Source: Erwinia billingiae Eb661 (GTDB taxonomy: Bacteria; Pseudomonadota; Gammaproteobacteria; Enterobacterales; Enterobacteriaceae). From it: 64,000 nucleotides of DNA. Positions 28,994 through 38,574 of the stretch are shown in pieces (the stretch's first letter is position 1; every line of letters starts with the position of its first letter). The notes under the pieces were generated by a model, which was given only the letters and a program-made list of their open reading frames with translations, was not told where the DNA came from and did not search any database. The position numbers were made by a program, and so were the translations under genes. The stretch lies in the NCBI RefSeq assembly GCF_000196615.1, contig NC_014305.1, positions 62,001 to 126,000 of the forward strand, given 5' to 3'.

Positions 28994-30214
28994 TGTGAGT
29001 TCAACTAATGGATGCAACACACCGGTTAAATCGCTCTGCGGGTGACTCAAAGTCTAGTGTTTTTCTCGGCCTCTCGTTAAGTTGCCTGGCAACACTATTT
29101 AATCTTTGCTGGCTGTGAACTGAAAGGTCTGTCCCTTTTGGAAAATACTCTCTGAGCAATCTGTTCGTATTTTCATTTGAACCACGCTGCCAGGGGGATT
29201 GAGGATCACAAAAATAGACCTGTATATCAGTGGCTACGGTAAACATGATGTGGTTGGTCATTTCAGCACCCCGGTCCCAGGTTAATGTTTTATACAGTTC
29301 TGCAGGTAAACTTTGGGCTTGTCTGATAAGTGCTGATATTACTGTGGAGGTCTTGTTATCACTGATTTTTGCCAGCATAACAAAGCGGGAATGGCGTTCT
29401 ACCAGTGTGACGATATAAGAGTTTTTCGAGCCCTGGATCAGGTCACCTTCCCAGTGACCCGGTATGGCTCTGTCTGCGGCTTCAGGTGGCCTTTCGCTGA
29501 TGGGTATCGCGCCCGGGATTGACCCTAATCCTTTCCCTTTAAGCGATGTTGTTCTGGATTTACGCACTGTTCTTCCGCTTCTGAGGCACTGTTGTAGTTC
29601 TTTTTTTAATGCTCCCCGGGTTTGTATAAAAAGCGTTTTATAAATCGTTTCATGTGACACATGCATTTCCTGATTATCGGGATAACAGCGTTTCAACCAA
29701 CCGGCGATTTGTTCTGGTGCCCAGCCCTGATGCATTTTTTCCGCAATGATTTTACACAATGCGGAGCATTCAATTAGCTTACAAGGTTTAGGTCTGAGGG
29801 TACTGTTCCACGCTTCCTTATCAGCTTTTGCTGCACGGTATTGATTTGCACCTCCGTGCCTCTGTATCTCGCGGCTAATAGTCGAGGGGGCTCTTGATAA
29901 TTTATCAGCTATTTCCCTGATACTGCGTTTTGCTACCAGCCCTCTGGATATCTCCTCTCTTTCATCAAGCGAAAGAGATAACCGGTGCCGTTTTCGAGTT
30001 GGAGGACGGTACCCACCCGTTTGGTAAATCGTGGGCATAATAGAAGAGTGATATCTGTCGAACATTCTGGCGATTTCATGCAAAGAATCACCTTGCTTAT
30101 ACCTGTCCCAGATAATCGCTTTCTGTTCTGGCGTGTAGTAAATACGGGATCTTTGTTTCATGGTAACGCCCTCCTTGTTTAAGGATAGCGTTGCATCGAC
30201 CAATTGAACTCACA
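28994..30214 (-). mobile_element. IS30-family insertion sequence (copy 1)
   Basis: A 1221-bp element, the same size as IS30 itself. Imperfect terminal inverted repeats begin TGTGAGTTCAA and share GATGCAAC further in. It is flanked by the two-base direct repeat CC (28992-28993 and 30215-30216), as expected for IS30. One intact transposase gene fills it. The second copy, at 52125-53346, is clearly related but diverged, so the two are not recent duplicates. Confidence 0.92.
29001..30161 (-). CDS. IS30-family transposase
   Basis: A 386-residue DDE transposase. The N-terminal helix-turn-helix region (about 10-60) has YTPEQKAIIWDRYKQGDSL. A second helix-turn-helix with APSTISREI follows near 95. 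The catalytic domain contains 'RAIPGHWEGDLIQG' (first Asp), 'LTWDRGAEM' (second Asp) and SPWQRGSNENTNRLLREYFPKG-type Glu segments. An upstream ATG-like start adds 14 residues not shared with the second copy, so the start is placed at MKQRSR. The gene is intact. Confidence 0.93.
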   Translation of the reverse strand: MKQRSRIYYTPEQKAIIWDRYKQGDSLHEIARMFDRYHSSIMPTIYQTGGYRPPTRKRHRLSLSLDEREEISRGLVAKRSIREIADKLSRAPSTISREIQRHGGANQYRAAKADKEAWNSTLRPKPCKLIECSALCKIIAEKMHQGWAPEQIAGWLKRCYPDNQEMHVSHETIYKTLFIQTRGALKKELQQCLRSGRTVRKSRTTSLKGKGLGSIPGAIPISERPPEAADRAIPGHWEGDLIQGSKNSYIVTLVERHSRFVMLAKISDNKTSTVISALIRQAQSLPAELYKTLTWDRGAEMTNHIMFTVATDIQVYFCDPQSPWQRGSNENTNRLLREYFPKGTDLSVHSQQRLNSVARQLNERPRKTLDFESPAERFNRCVASIS

Positions 30215-30320
30215 CCACAAAGCGGAAGTTGCACACGAACTCCCATGTTAGGTACTCAACGGCGTCATAGATTGAACAGCATGGTAGATTCAGTAGTTAA
30301 CACCGAATCAAGGATATCGC

Positions 30321-30779
30321 ATGCTCAACATTTCAGAAGCAGATATAAGTGATTCTGACCTGGCGTGGCTGTTAAGCGAGCTCGATGCCTTTCAGAGCGA
30401 ACGGTATCCTGCAGAAAGTAATCACTGTCTGGATCTTTCAACAGTTACTGACGAGCGGCTCAGGTGCGTTATCGTACGTGAGGAAAATAGCTCACCAGCA
30501 GGTGATGGTGATTTGCTATTTACGGAAAATGGCTCAGTTGAGATTAAGCGGGCTTATATTCGTCCGGAATACCGGGGAAGGAAGCCTGGAGAGCAGATAG
30601 TCGGTGCAATCGAGACGATTGTTTCAGAAAATAATTCGAGCCTGTTGCGGCTTGAAACAGGAATTCACCAGCAACCGGCTGTTGCACTTGATCGTGGATG
30701 CGGTTACGAGATATGCGATGCATTCCCCCCTTATGCTGCAGATTCGTTGTGTGTTTTTATGTGTGAAGAGCTTCCTTAA
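30321..30779 (+). CDS. GNAT-family N-acetyltransferase
   Basis: A 152-residue acetyltransferase. The acetyl-CoA motif A region is 'KRAYIRPEYRGRKPGEQIVGAIE', followed by LLRLETGIHQQPAVAL and GCGYEICDAFPPYAADSL. In this family the sequence after motif A usually reads RGxGxG/A and ALYxxxGY. Here it reads RGRKPG and ALDRGCGY, so the loop and a Tyr near the active site differ. The substrate is unknown. An AAGGATAT ribosome-like site precedes the ATG. The gene is about 100 bases from the IS30 end, and part of its upstream region may have been displaced by the insertion. Confidence 0.8.
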   Translation: MLNISEADISDSDLAWLLSELDAFQSERYPAESNHCLDLSTVTDERLRCVIVREENSSPAGDGDLLFTENGSVEIKRAYIRPEYRGRKPGEQIVGAIETIVSENNSSLLRLETGIHQQPAVALDRGCGYEICDAFPPYAADSLCVFMCEELP

Positions 30780-30877
30780 CTTCACGTCTTTATGGAGCTA
30801 AGGATGTTATTCGTGGTCGAAATTTTATGTTAAAAGTAATGACCGGCCAGCTGTGCCTGAAACCTGACGGAGCAGAA

Positions 30878-31281
30878 ATGAGAACGCAAAAGCGATACAT
30901 GGGATATGTGGCGATCGTGGTCTACGACTACGATTGCGCGATTGAGTACCTACTACACCGACAAACTGGGATTCAACCAGGTCGAGGACCCGCCGCAGCC
31001 GGGCAAGCGCTGGGTTGTGGTGACACCGAATTCCGGGCGCGACTGTAATCTTCTCCTGGCCCTGGCTTCAAACGATCGGCAGGAAGGCTTCATCGGCAAC
31101 CAGTGCGGCGGGCGGTTATTCCTCTTCCTGCAGACCGACGACTTCTGGCGCGACTACAACGCAATGAAGGCGAAGGGCGTCCATTTTTGCTAGGAACCGT
31201 GAGAAGAGGAGTACGGAACAGTTGTTGTATTTGAGGACCTGTACGGCTAACGCAGAGACCTTTACCTGAACAAGCAAAATT
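30878..31281 (+). pseudogene. Glyoxalase/bleomycin-resistance (VOC) family pseudogene
   Basis: Residues MGYVAIVVYDYDCAIEY and then YTDKLGFNQVEDPPQPGKRW lie in two frames joined near 30950-30960, where a short TAC-rich duplication shifts the frame. After GVHFC the second frame has stop codons at 31191-31193 (TAG), 31200-31202 (TGA) and 31248-31250 (TAA). Between and beyond them the family's C-terminal segment EEEYGTVVVFEDLYG can still be read. A VOC protein thus decayed by one frameshift and three stops. The original activity cannot be assigned. Confidence 0.8.
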
Positions 31282-31523
31282 AAAGCTGTCTTACGGCTAG
31301 GTCGTCACGACCTATCCGCCCCCAATATAGTGTCCGCCTTTCGCCCATGGCTGCCCCCGGCTCCTAACCTGTGGCAGCCTCGTGCCAGGAGCGGACGTTG
31401 CCAACTCCGCATAGTATTGACTACACATTAGCAGATTACCGGGGCTTGCCGGATAGCATGAGAGATCCACAGGTTGTTATATATTCATCTGAATTTATTA
31501 CGGTTTATTTGAGAGGTCGGTGA

Positions 31524-32060
31524 ATGAACATTTCTTTATCATTAGATGACCTTGGCCCACGCATTTGCATTATGGGGCCATCAAATAGCGGCAAATCCAC
31601 ACTGGCAAAATCAATAGCTTCTAAAACCTCGTTACCTTTAGTCCACCTTGATCAATTGCATCACCTGCCTGATACAAAATGGGTTCCCCGTGAACCAGAA
31701 GATTTTTATCGGTTACATGAAGAGGCAGTTCGTGAAGAAAGATGGGTAATAGATGGCAATTACACAAAATGCATACATCCCCGACTTGAACGTGCTACAG
31801 GTCTGATACTGCTTGATGTGCCAGTAGCGATAGCGTTGCAGCGCTATATACGCCGATGTTACTCGTCAAAACCCAGGATCGGTGGCCTCAATACCCGAAG
31901 GGAGAATGTGACATGGGAAATGCTTAAATACATTGTGCATATTGCGCCTAAAAACCACCTTCGCCACAGGAAACTTTTCGAACAGGCAACCATTCAAAAG
32001 CTGATGCTGACATTACCTCGTGATATTAATTCCTGCTTCCAAAGCTGGGATATTTCATAA
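31524..32060 (+). CDS. P-loop nucleotide kinase-like protein (FlaR/topology-modulation type)
   Basis: A 178-residue soluble protein with a Walker A motif GPSNSGKST at residues 18-26. HLDQLHH, 'WVIDGNY', LDVPVAIALQRYIRR and NHLRHR segments follow. This is the pattern of small adenylate-kinase-like ATPases annotated as DNA topology modulation protein (FlaR) or AAA family. The actual substrate is unknown. The ribosome site is weak (GAGAGGTCGGTGA). It stands alone. Confidence 0.8.
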   Translation: MNISLSLDDLGPRICIMGPSNSGKSTLAKSIASKTSLPLVHLDQLHHLPDTKWVPREPEDFYRLHEEAVREERWVIDGNYTKCIHPRLERATGLILLDVPVAIALQRYIRRCYSSKPRIGGLNTRRENVTWEMLKYIVHIAPKNHLRHRKLFEQATIQKLMLTLPRDINSCFQSWDIS

Positions 32061-32225
32061 TATTTTCATATAATTAATAGGCTTTCGATAAGAGTCAATC
32101 ATTCACCAGATTCTGTACCTTGCACAATTTAATTGGCTGGCTCGTTCAATGTGAAGAGGACGTCATCAAACCTGTCGGCTTCTCGCTCAAAGCCACGCAG
32201 GATGAGCGAGGCTACTGTGCTATTT

Positions 32226-34160
32226 TTACCTTTTCTCCACTCTCAGCAACAGCCATAAAAACCAAGGTGCTCCAATCAGGGCGGAAAGCAACCCTGCTGA
32301 AATTGGCCACGGCCAGGCAATATTGCGTCCCAGCCAGTCAGCAAAGATCATTAGTAATGCGCCAAATAATGCTGCGACCAGGCATTGTGAGCGAAACCGG
32401 TAAGCGCCGCTGAAGCGGGCAAGTTGCGGAGCAATGAGCCCGACAAAACTGAGTGGGCCAATCAGAAGTGTTCCGCCAGCCGTGAGCGCCGCCGCGAGGA
32501 GTAAAATCAGGATATTGCTGCGTCGAAGCCCAATCCCCAATCCCCGGGCCGTGTGATGTCCAAGGCTCAGTATTTGCACCCAGCGTTGTAAAAGTAAGGC
32601 CAGAGGGATCAGTAATAATGCCTGTCCCGCCCCCCACATCGCGCGGTCTGCTGTAATACCTGACGTTGAACCGGTACTCCAGTTTAGCAACATCATCGCA
32701 CGCGGATCGCCACTCATCAGCAAAAGCATACTCAATGTCATGCTAAGGTTAGTCATACACAAACCGACCATTACCATGTACTGCGGCTGAAAGTGTGAAC
32801 GCAACCCGAAGAGAAACAGCAGTAACGTAGCCAGCGCACTTCCTGCCAGTGCAGCAGGAAAAAGTTGCGCCAGGGTCTGGTTGAACAGGGTCACCATCAA
32901 CACCACCATCAGCGAGGCCCCGCTACTGATACCGAGTAATTCTGGGCTGGCCAGTGGGTTGCCGCTTTGTCGCTGGATAAGGACGCCCGCCACGGCCAGC
33001 ATCGCACCGGCACTGAGTGCGCCGACCATTCGCGGCCAACGCCATTCAATCAACGTCCAAAATGTGGCCCCGTCAGGAGCGTGATTAATCCACAAAGAGA
33101 CAATGATGCTACCCACTAAGAGCAACAGCAATCCTGACACACGTGCAAGCGTCAATGGCCTTCCGGGTGATGCACTGAAAAGCGGCGGGTTTATCTGCGG
33201 ATGATGTCGGCGGAACAACAAAAGCAGGATTAAAGGGACGCTCAGCAGCCCTGACAGCGCGCCAGTCGGCAAATCACCGCTAACCGGTGAAAGAAATTGT
33301 GCGAGTTGATCGATCAACGTCAGTAGTATTGCACCCAGTAGCGGAATCACTAATAGCTGATGGGTGAAGGTTCTCAGGTTTGTCAGCCGGATCAATGCTG
33401 GAGCAGCAAGCCCAATAAAACCCACAATCCCGACCTGGCTGGTGACCAACGCACTGAGAGCAACGGCTATGGCAAGGGCGGCGACCCTCACTTTTATCAC
33501 CGACACACCCAACGCCCCGGCGCTTTGATCGGAGAGGCCGAGCAAAGTAAGTGGTCTTGCCAGCAATGCGCTGACTGCAATCAATACCCCAATCGGCAAC
33601 AATAAAAAATGGATCGCCTGCCAGCCATTCTGGCTCAGTGACCCGGCTTGCCAGTTGTATAAATCACTAAGATAATCATGGTTGAACAACACCATCAGTG
33701 TAGTGATGGCGTTCCCGTACAGGCTGATCACCATTCCAGTCAGGATAACTTTAAGTGGATCGAGTCCCTGACGGGCTATCAGAAGATAGAGTATCAATGC
33801 AGTCAGTGCAGCGCCCGCCAGCGCCAGGTTGGGGAGTCCGATAAACATCAGGCTGGGGAACACAATAATACTGGCCGACATGGCCAGATTCGCGCCAGCC
33901 GCGATGCCAAGCGTCGCAGGTTCTGCCAGGGGATTACGCAAAACTTGCTGAAAGATCAAACCTGCCAGCGCCAGCGCCATCCCGGAGATTACGCTGGTAG
34001 TCAGACGCGGCAGAAAACTGTATTGCAACAGAATGCTGACCGTTGCAGGTGGATTGTTTAACCTGATTTGGCTCAGATTGCTGAGCAGCAGAAAGAGACA
34101 AAGCAGAGTCAGCAAAAGAATGAGAAGCCACGGAAAAACATATCGGGGTATTTTACGCAT
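32226..34160 (-). CDS. fhuB: Ferric-hydroxamate ABC transporter permease (double-length FhuB)
   Basis: A 644-residue inner-membrane protein made of two fused FecCD/BtuC-type permease halves (about 1-320 and 330-644). Each has roughly ten hydrophobic segments and the FecCD coupling motif. It moves ferric hydroxamate siderophores delivered by FhuD from periplasm to cytoplasm. The double length is the hallmark of FhuB. It is the last gene of the minus-strand uptake operon and starts one base after the fhuD stop. The ATPase FhuC needed to power it is not encoded in this window, so it would rely on a chromosomal FhuC. Confidence 0.92.
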   Translation of the reverse strand: MRKIPRYVFPWLLILLLTLLCLFLLLSNLSQIRLNNPPATVSILLQYSFLPRLTTSVISGMALALAGLIFQQVLRNPLAEPATLGIAAGANLAMSASIIVFPSLMFIGLPNLALAGAALTALILYLLIARQGLDPLKVILTGMVISLYGNAITTLMVLFNHDYLSDLYNWQAGSLSQNGWQAIHFLLLPIGVLIAVSALLARPLTLLGLSDQSAGALGVSVIKVRVAALAIAVALSALVTSQVGIVGFIGLAAPALIRLTNLRTFTHQLLVIPLLGAILLTLIDQLAQFLSPVSGDLPTGALSGLLSVPLILLLLFRRHHPQINPPLFSASPGRPLTLARVSGLLLLLVGSIIVSLWINHAPDGATFWTLIEWRWPRMVGALSAGAMLAVAGVLIQRQSGNPLASPELLGISSGASLMVVLMVTLFNQTLAQLFPAALAGSALATLLLFLFGLRSHFQPQYMVMVGLCMTNLSMTLSMLLLMSGDPRAMMLLNWSTGSTSGITADRAMWGAGQALLLIPLALLLQRWVQILSLGHHTARGLGIGLRRSNILILLLAAALTAGGTLLIGPLSFVGLIAPQLARFSGAYRFRSQCLVAALFGALLMIFADWLGRNIAWPWPISAGLLSALIGAPWFLWLLLRVEKR

Positions 34161-34161
34161 T

Positions 34162-35055
34162 TCAGTTGGACCCCTTGAGCGCCGCAGTGATGTGCTGCGC
34201 CAAATTGAGCGCGGTGGCTAAACCACCAAAAGGGAAGAAGTGCGCAAGTTCATGGGCCCGCCCACTGCTGACCAGTGGCAACTGTTGCCAGAGTCCTTCC
34301 GGCTGACGCCGCCGGGAAACGCGCGTCATAGTTGTAGGAAGTTCAGTATAAAACAGGCAGTCGGCCTGCAATGACATCAGCTTTTCGATGCCTACGTTGG
34401 CTGTTCCCATTGAACCAACAGGTAAACTCCAGGCATTGCGCAACCCCAGCAGTGAAAGAAGAGCATCCGGCAGGCTGTTGGCACCATAAACCGTGGCATA
34501 TTTTCCATCCTGACTGCGCACGGCCACCAGAATGCGTTGCCCAGCGACGTGAGTGAGTTGCTGTTTACAGCGATCAATAGCCAGACTAAAGGTCTGAATG
34601 GTTTGATCTGCTTTCGAGGCAATACCCAGTAACTGCCCCAGATCACCTATAAAGTGCAGTAAAGCCGGCCAAAGTTGGCCTGAGGGAGGGTACACCGACA
34701 CGATTTGCAGTGAGGCGATACGTTGCAGGTTATCGAGGATTGCGGGCGCCAGATTATCACTGAGGATCAGCTCAGGCTGCAGGGCGCTTATCTGTTCCAT
34801 ATTGGGTTCCCAGTAAGGGCCAATATCCTGAACCGCGTCCGGTAAAACCGGGGTAGCGATCCGACGCCGAAAATAGCCCGTGTCAGAAACCGCCAGAGGG
34901 ATAATACCAAGTGAAAGAAGTGTTTCTGCCGCTAGCCAGTTAATAGCGATAATACGGTGAGCAGGAGTGGCGGCTGGCGCTGGCGCTGCATTGAGCAACG
35001 GCAGCGCCAGTAACGCCCTCAGACAGTCACGACGGCTGAGTAATAAAGTTGACAT
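34162..35055 (-). CDS. fhuD: Periplasmic ferric-hydroxamate binding protein FhuD
   Basis: A 297-residue substrate-binding protein of the FhuD/BtuF class. The N-terminus carries a twin-arginine-like signal (LSRRDCLRALLALPLL) as in E. coli FhuD, followed by mature sequence starting near AATPAHRIIAINW. Features such as 'DTGYFRRR', DIGPYWEPNMEQISALQPELIL and the long helix linking two lobes fit class III binding proteins. It collects ferrichrome- or ferrioxamine-type siderophores from the receptor and passes them to FhuB. It overlaps the receptor gene by one base and lies one base from fhuB. Confidence 0.9.
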   Translation of the reverse strand: MSTLLLSRRDCLRALLALPLLNAAPAPAATPAHRIIAINWLAAETLLSLGIIPLAVSDTGYFRRRIATPVLPDAVQDIGPYWEPNMEQISALQPELILSDNLAPAILDNLQRIASLQIVSVYPPSGQLWPALLHFIGDLGQLLGIASKADQTIQTFSLAIDRCKQQLTHVAGQRILVAVRSQDGKYATVYGANSLPDALLSLLGLRNAWSLPVGSMGTANVGIEKLMSLQADCLFYTELPTTMTRVSRRRQPEGLWQQLPLVSSGRAHELAHFFPFGGLATALNLAQHITAALKGSN

Positions 35056-37400
35056 CAGAAGCTGTATTTCAACGAACCAATAAACGTTCGCTCCTGTCCT
35101 GGATAGCAGCTGGTGTCCTCGTCACAGGTGCCGACATAATCGTGGTTTAGCAGATTTTGAATGTTAAACCCGACTGAGACATGTTGATTCACCTGGTATT
35201 TAGCACCTGCATCAATCAGCGCGAAGTTTTTCACCGGTACTGTATTAGCATTATCGCCGTACATACTCCCCACATAACGCACGCCGGTACTTAGCAGCAA
35301 TCCGTCCAGCACGCCCTGATGGAAGCTGTAGTTCAGCCAGGTTGAGGCCATATGTTTCGGCACGTTAGCCTGCTGCTTACCGCGATCGCCGTTGTTACTG
35401 GCGGTGATTTCCGTTTCTGTGTAAGTGTACGATGCCAGCAAATCCAGATTCTGCGTAAGTTTCATCGTGGCTTCTGTTTCCACGCCGCGCGAACGCACTT
35501 CGCCAGAAGCGACCTGATAACCGGTTACGACGCTATTCACAATCTCATTGGTTAGCACATTGCTTTTGATGATATCAAAGGCGGCGAGTGTCAACAGCAG
35601 ACTTGCGTCTGGCTGGTATTTCACGCCGACTTCGTACTGGTGTGCTTTGCTTGGGTCAAAAGTCCGGTTCTGACTGTCAGTTCCACTGTTAGGGACAAAG
35701 GATTCAGCATAGCTGATATAGGGTGCGAGACCGTTATCTGCCAGATAGGTCAGTCCGGCACGTCCGGTCCATGCGCCTTGATCCAGCCAACTGGTACTTT
35801 CAGTTAGATTGTTTTGCGTGCGCAGACTGATTTCATCGTGGCGGCCGCCCAAGGTAAGCAGCCATTTTGGCGTCAGTGAAATTTGGTCCTGCATGTACAC
35901 GCCCAGTTGCGCGGTAGTCTGGTCATTGTCGTTCAGTGCATAATTCGGATCGGCGATATTCAGGCCATAGACCGGATTGTAGATATTGAAGGTCGGGGCG
36001 ACGGCACCGAAGCGTTTGGCATTGCCCTCAAGGCGACTGTAATCAAGGCCTGTTAACAGACGGTGAGTAATTGATGCGGTTGAGAAGTCAGCCTGCAACT
36101 GGTTATCGATGTTGAACGCGTTCATGTGTTCATCAAAGCGAATCGCATTACGCGAAACGGTCCCGGCATCAAAATTCACCGCACCTGGCAGGAGATTGTT
36201 GAGAACGGTGTCGGTTTGGCCGTAACGCACATTCTGACGTAACTGGAAAGTGTCGTTGAACTGATGACTCAACTCATACCCCACGGTGAACTGTTCCTGA
36301 CGGAAATGGTTAAAACTGTAATCTCCCAGCAGCGTATCAGTGACTTTACCCCCTGGTTTGGTCAGGACAGCGACAGTGCCACCGGATGTATCACGCAGAT
36401 AATCGGCACGCACGGTCAGGCTGGTATCAGAATTCGGCAGCCAGGTAAGAGAGGGGGCGAGATAGACACGGTTATCTTCGACATCAGGCCCGTCGTGGTA
36501 CTGGAACTGCGTGTCGCTGTCACGCACAACACCAATCATGCGATAAAGATAATGGCCGTCATCGTCGATTTTATCGCTCATATCAAACTGAGCCTGACGG
36601 CGGTTGAAGTTGCCCAGTTCAACTTCAACCTCATGCACGCCCTGTGCGGAGGGCAGTTTACTGATGCGGTTTACAATGCCTCCTGCATCGCCAAGACCAA
36701 ACAACGTTGATGAGGGACCGCGCACGATATCAATACGTTCAAGTGCATAAGGTTCAGTACGGAAGTAACTGTAACTGTTGTTTAACTGGCGGAGTCCGTC
36801 GCGATAATCGTTGGTGGTTAGCGCATTGAAACCACGAATGTATATCCAGTCATATCCTTTGGGATCAACACCGTAGGTTTCCGTTTTTACGCCCGGTACA
36901 TAGCGCAGCGCTTCAGTGACGCTTTGCACATTTTGCCGATCCATTCTTTCACGAGTCACCACTGACACAGACTGAGGCACTTCCAGCAACTGCGTATCGG
37001 TTTTGGTCGCGGTACTGCTTTGCTGTGGAACGCTGGCGTAAGGATCGGACAGTCCGGTGACGGTAAGGGTATCTGATACGGCACGCAGAGGAGCGATGAC
37101 CACGATGCCATTATCGACGCTAAAACCCAGACCGCTTTCGCTCAGCAGTTGGCTGAGCGCACCTTCCAGCGTCATGTTTCCCTGCAGCGCAGGGGCTGTC
37201 TTTTGGGCAATAGCATCAGGAGAAGCAATCAGCTGAACGCCTGCCAATTGAGCCAGCGCATTGAGCGAGCTGATCAAGGGCTGGGAGGGAAGTGAAACCG
37301 GCAGGGTAGCGACTGCCTGAACGGGCGAACAGAGGCAAAATGCCAGTGCTGCCAGCCCAGTTTTCACGCGTGTATGTTGGTAAAGAGTAAAAGTCATCAT
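35055..37400 (-). CDS. TonB-dependent siderophore receptor with N-terminal signalling domain
   Basis: A 781-residue outer-membrane receptor. It has a signal peptide (about 1-30), an STN signalling domain (about 35-110) that talks to FecR, a TonB box region (DTLTVTG), a plug (about 125-250) and a 22-strand barrel ending KYSF. The C-terminal loop keeps the two Cys residues (TCDEDTSCYPGQER) found in FhuA-like receptors. With fhuD and fhuB next to it, the ligand is most likely a hydroxamate siderophore. The STN domain together with fecI and fecR upstream means surface signalling: ligand binding should induce its own operon. A Fur box lies upstream. E. coli FhuA itself has no STN domain, so this is a separate lineage. 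Confidence 0.92.
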   Translation of the reverse strand: MMTFTLYQHTRVKTGLAALAFCLCSPVQAVATLPVSLPSQPLISSLNALAQLAGVQLIASPDAIAQKTAPALQGNMTLEGALSQLLSESGLGFSVDNGIVVIAPLRAVSDTLTVTGLSDPYASVPQQSSTATKTDTQLLEVPQSVSVVTRERMDRQNVQSVTEALRYVPGVKTETYGVDPKGYDWIYIRGFNALTTNDYRDGLRQLNNSYSYFRTEPYALERIDIVRGPSSTLFGLGDAGGIVNRISKLPSAQGVHEVEVELGNFNRRQAQFDMSDKIDDDGHYLYRMIGVVRDSDTQFQYHDGPDVEDNRVYLAPSLTWLPNSDTSLTVRADYLRDTSGGTVAVLTKPGGKVTDTLLGDYSFNHFRQEQFTVGYELSHQFNDTFQLRQNVRYGQTDTVLNNLLPGAVNFDAGTVSRNAIRFDEHMNAFNIDNQLQADFSTASITHRLLTGLDYSRLEGNAKRFGAVAPTFNIYNPVYGLNIADPNYALNDNDQTTAQLGVYMQDQISLTPKWLLTLGGRHDEISLRTQNNLTESTSWLDQGAWTGRAGLTYLADNGLAPYISYAESFVPNSGTDSQNRTFDPSKAHQYEVGVKYQPDASLLLTLAAFDIIKSNVLTNEIVNSVVTGYQVASGEVRSRGVETEATMKLTQNLDLLASYTYTETEITASNNGDRGKQQANVPKHMASTWLNYSFHQGVLDGLLLSTGVRYVGSMYGDNANTVPVKNFALIDAGAKYQVNQHVSVGFNIQNLLNHDYVGTCDEDTSCYPGQERTFIGSLKYSF

Positions 37401-37423
37401 GCAATTTTTCCCAGAAAAAAATC

Positions 37424-37440
37424 AAATAAGAATCATTATC
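37424..37440 (-). promoter_or_regulatory. Fur-box-like site upstream of the siderophore receptor
   Basis: AAATAAGAATCATTATC on the plus strand, a good partial match to the Fur consensus GATAATGATAATCATTATC, 24 bases before the receptor start. It suggests iron repression, in addition to the FecI-type sigma factor. Confidence 0.6.
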
Positions 37441-37530
37441 TTTTCTGAAGACGTTACTGCTGACAAAATCCTGACGTCACCACCTCAATATTTTTACTTT
37501 TTTCTTCAGGCGGCCTTTTGTCGCAAACCA

Positions 37531-38574
37531 TCAGCGAATGATGATCTGCGTTTCATCGCCCTGTGGGATCAGTTTTACCGGTAATACTTTGGGCAAGGCA
37601 TCGACAAAACTGTCAGGACGATAAATATTGAAACTGCCGCTGATGCGCAAGTTGGCTACGTCAGATGAGGCCAAATGAAAAGGCACATTGCCGTAGCGAG
37701 AGAATTCAGCCAGCGCGAGGTTGAGCGGTGTATTGTTAAAATTAATACGCGCCTGGCGCCACTCGGCGATGTTGTCCAGTGCAATCGGAAGTTGACGAGT
37801 CAGATTACCGTGAGCATCGCCGGTGGCCCGCTGTGTGGCATGCAGCACCATCAAATGGTGGTCGTAAGCCATCAAATTCAGCGAAGCCAATGCCCTCCAT
37901 CGCATATTCTGTAACCATGAACGGGCCCCGATGCGCACCGAGCCACTCCTAACTGCCACCTCTACGCCATCACCACTCATCGACTGCGGGATATAGCGGA
38001 CGCTGAAACTCGTGCCTAATACCGTCACACGAGAAGGACCACTCAGCACCACAAACGGCTTATCTTGAAGGTGTTTGACCTGAAAATAGACCTGGCCTTT
38101 GCTGAGCCTGACTTCACGCCGCTGTTGATAATAGGCCACCTGTAACTGGGTATCGGCATCCAGACTGAGTACGGTTCCATCAGGCAGGGTGAACTGTTGG
38201 GATCCTCCGGGACTGGTGTGCAACTGAGTGGTCATCAGCGGCGGGGAGAGCCACTGCCAAGCAGGCCATAACAGCACCAGACAAAGGACAGTGGCGACAC
38301 AAGCTTTATGCCAGATGAGGTGTGATACGGTTTTTCGGGGCGTGGCCGGTATCGAAGCCCGCAATAACGTGACGCTATCCTTCGGCAAATCGCCGACCTG
38401 CTGCCATAACTGTTGCATGAATCGATAGCGGTTGGCGTTTTCACTCAGTGATAACCATTCTGCGAATTCGCGTTGTTGACTGGCAGATAACCCTGCCTGC
38501 TGTTTTGTTAGCCAGCGGGCGGCCTGTTCATCTGCAGATCGTTTAGCATCCCTCTCGCTATTCATCATGGTCAT
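37531..38574 (-). CDS. fecR: FecR-like anti-sigma factor
   Basis: A 347-residue inner-membrane regulator. It has a cytoplasmic N-terminal sigma-binding part with the conserved 'DEQAARWLTKQQAGLSASQQ..FAEWL' pattern, one membrane segment (about 93-110, CVATVLCLVLLWPAWQWL) and a periplasmic FecR domain (about 120-347). The latter contains PGGSQQFTLPDGTVLSL and RVTVLGTSFSVR. It carries the receptor's signal across the membrane and controls the adjacent sigma factor. It overlaps fecI by 17 bases and precedes the receptor. Confidence 0.9.
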   Translation of the reverse strand: MTMMNSERDAKRSADEQAARWLTKQQAGLSASQQREFAEWLSLSENANRYRFMQQLWQQVGDLPKDSVTLLRASIPATPRKTVSHLIWHKACVATVLCLVLLWPAWQWLSPPLMTTQLHTSPGGSQQFTLPDGTVLSLDADTQLQVAYYQQRREVRLSKGQVYFQVKHLQDKPFVVLSGPSRVTVLGTSFSVRYIPQSMSGDGVEVAVRSGSVRIGARSWLQNMRWRALASLNLMAYDHHLMVLHATQRATGDAHGNLTRQLPIALDNIAEWRQARINFNNTPLNLALAEFSRYGNVPFHLASSDVANLRISGSFNIYRPDSFVDALPKVLPVKLIPQGDETQIIIR

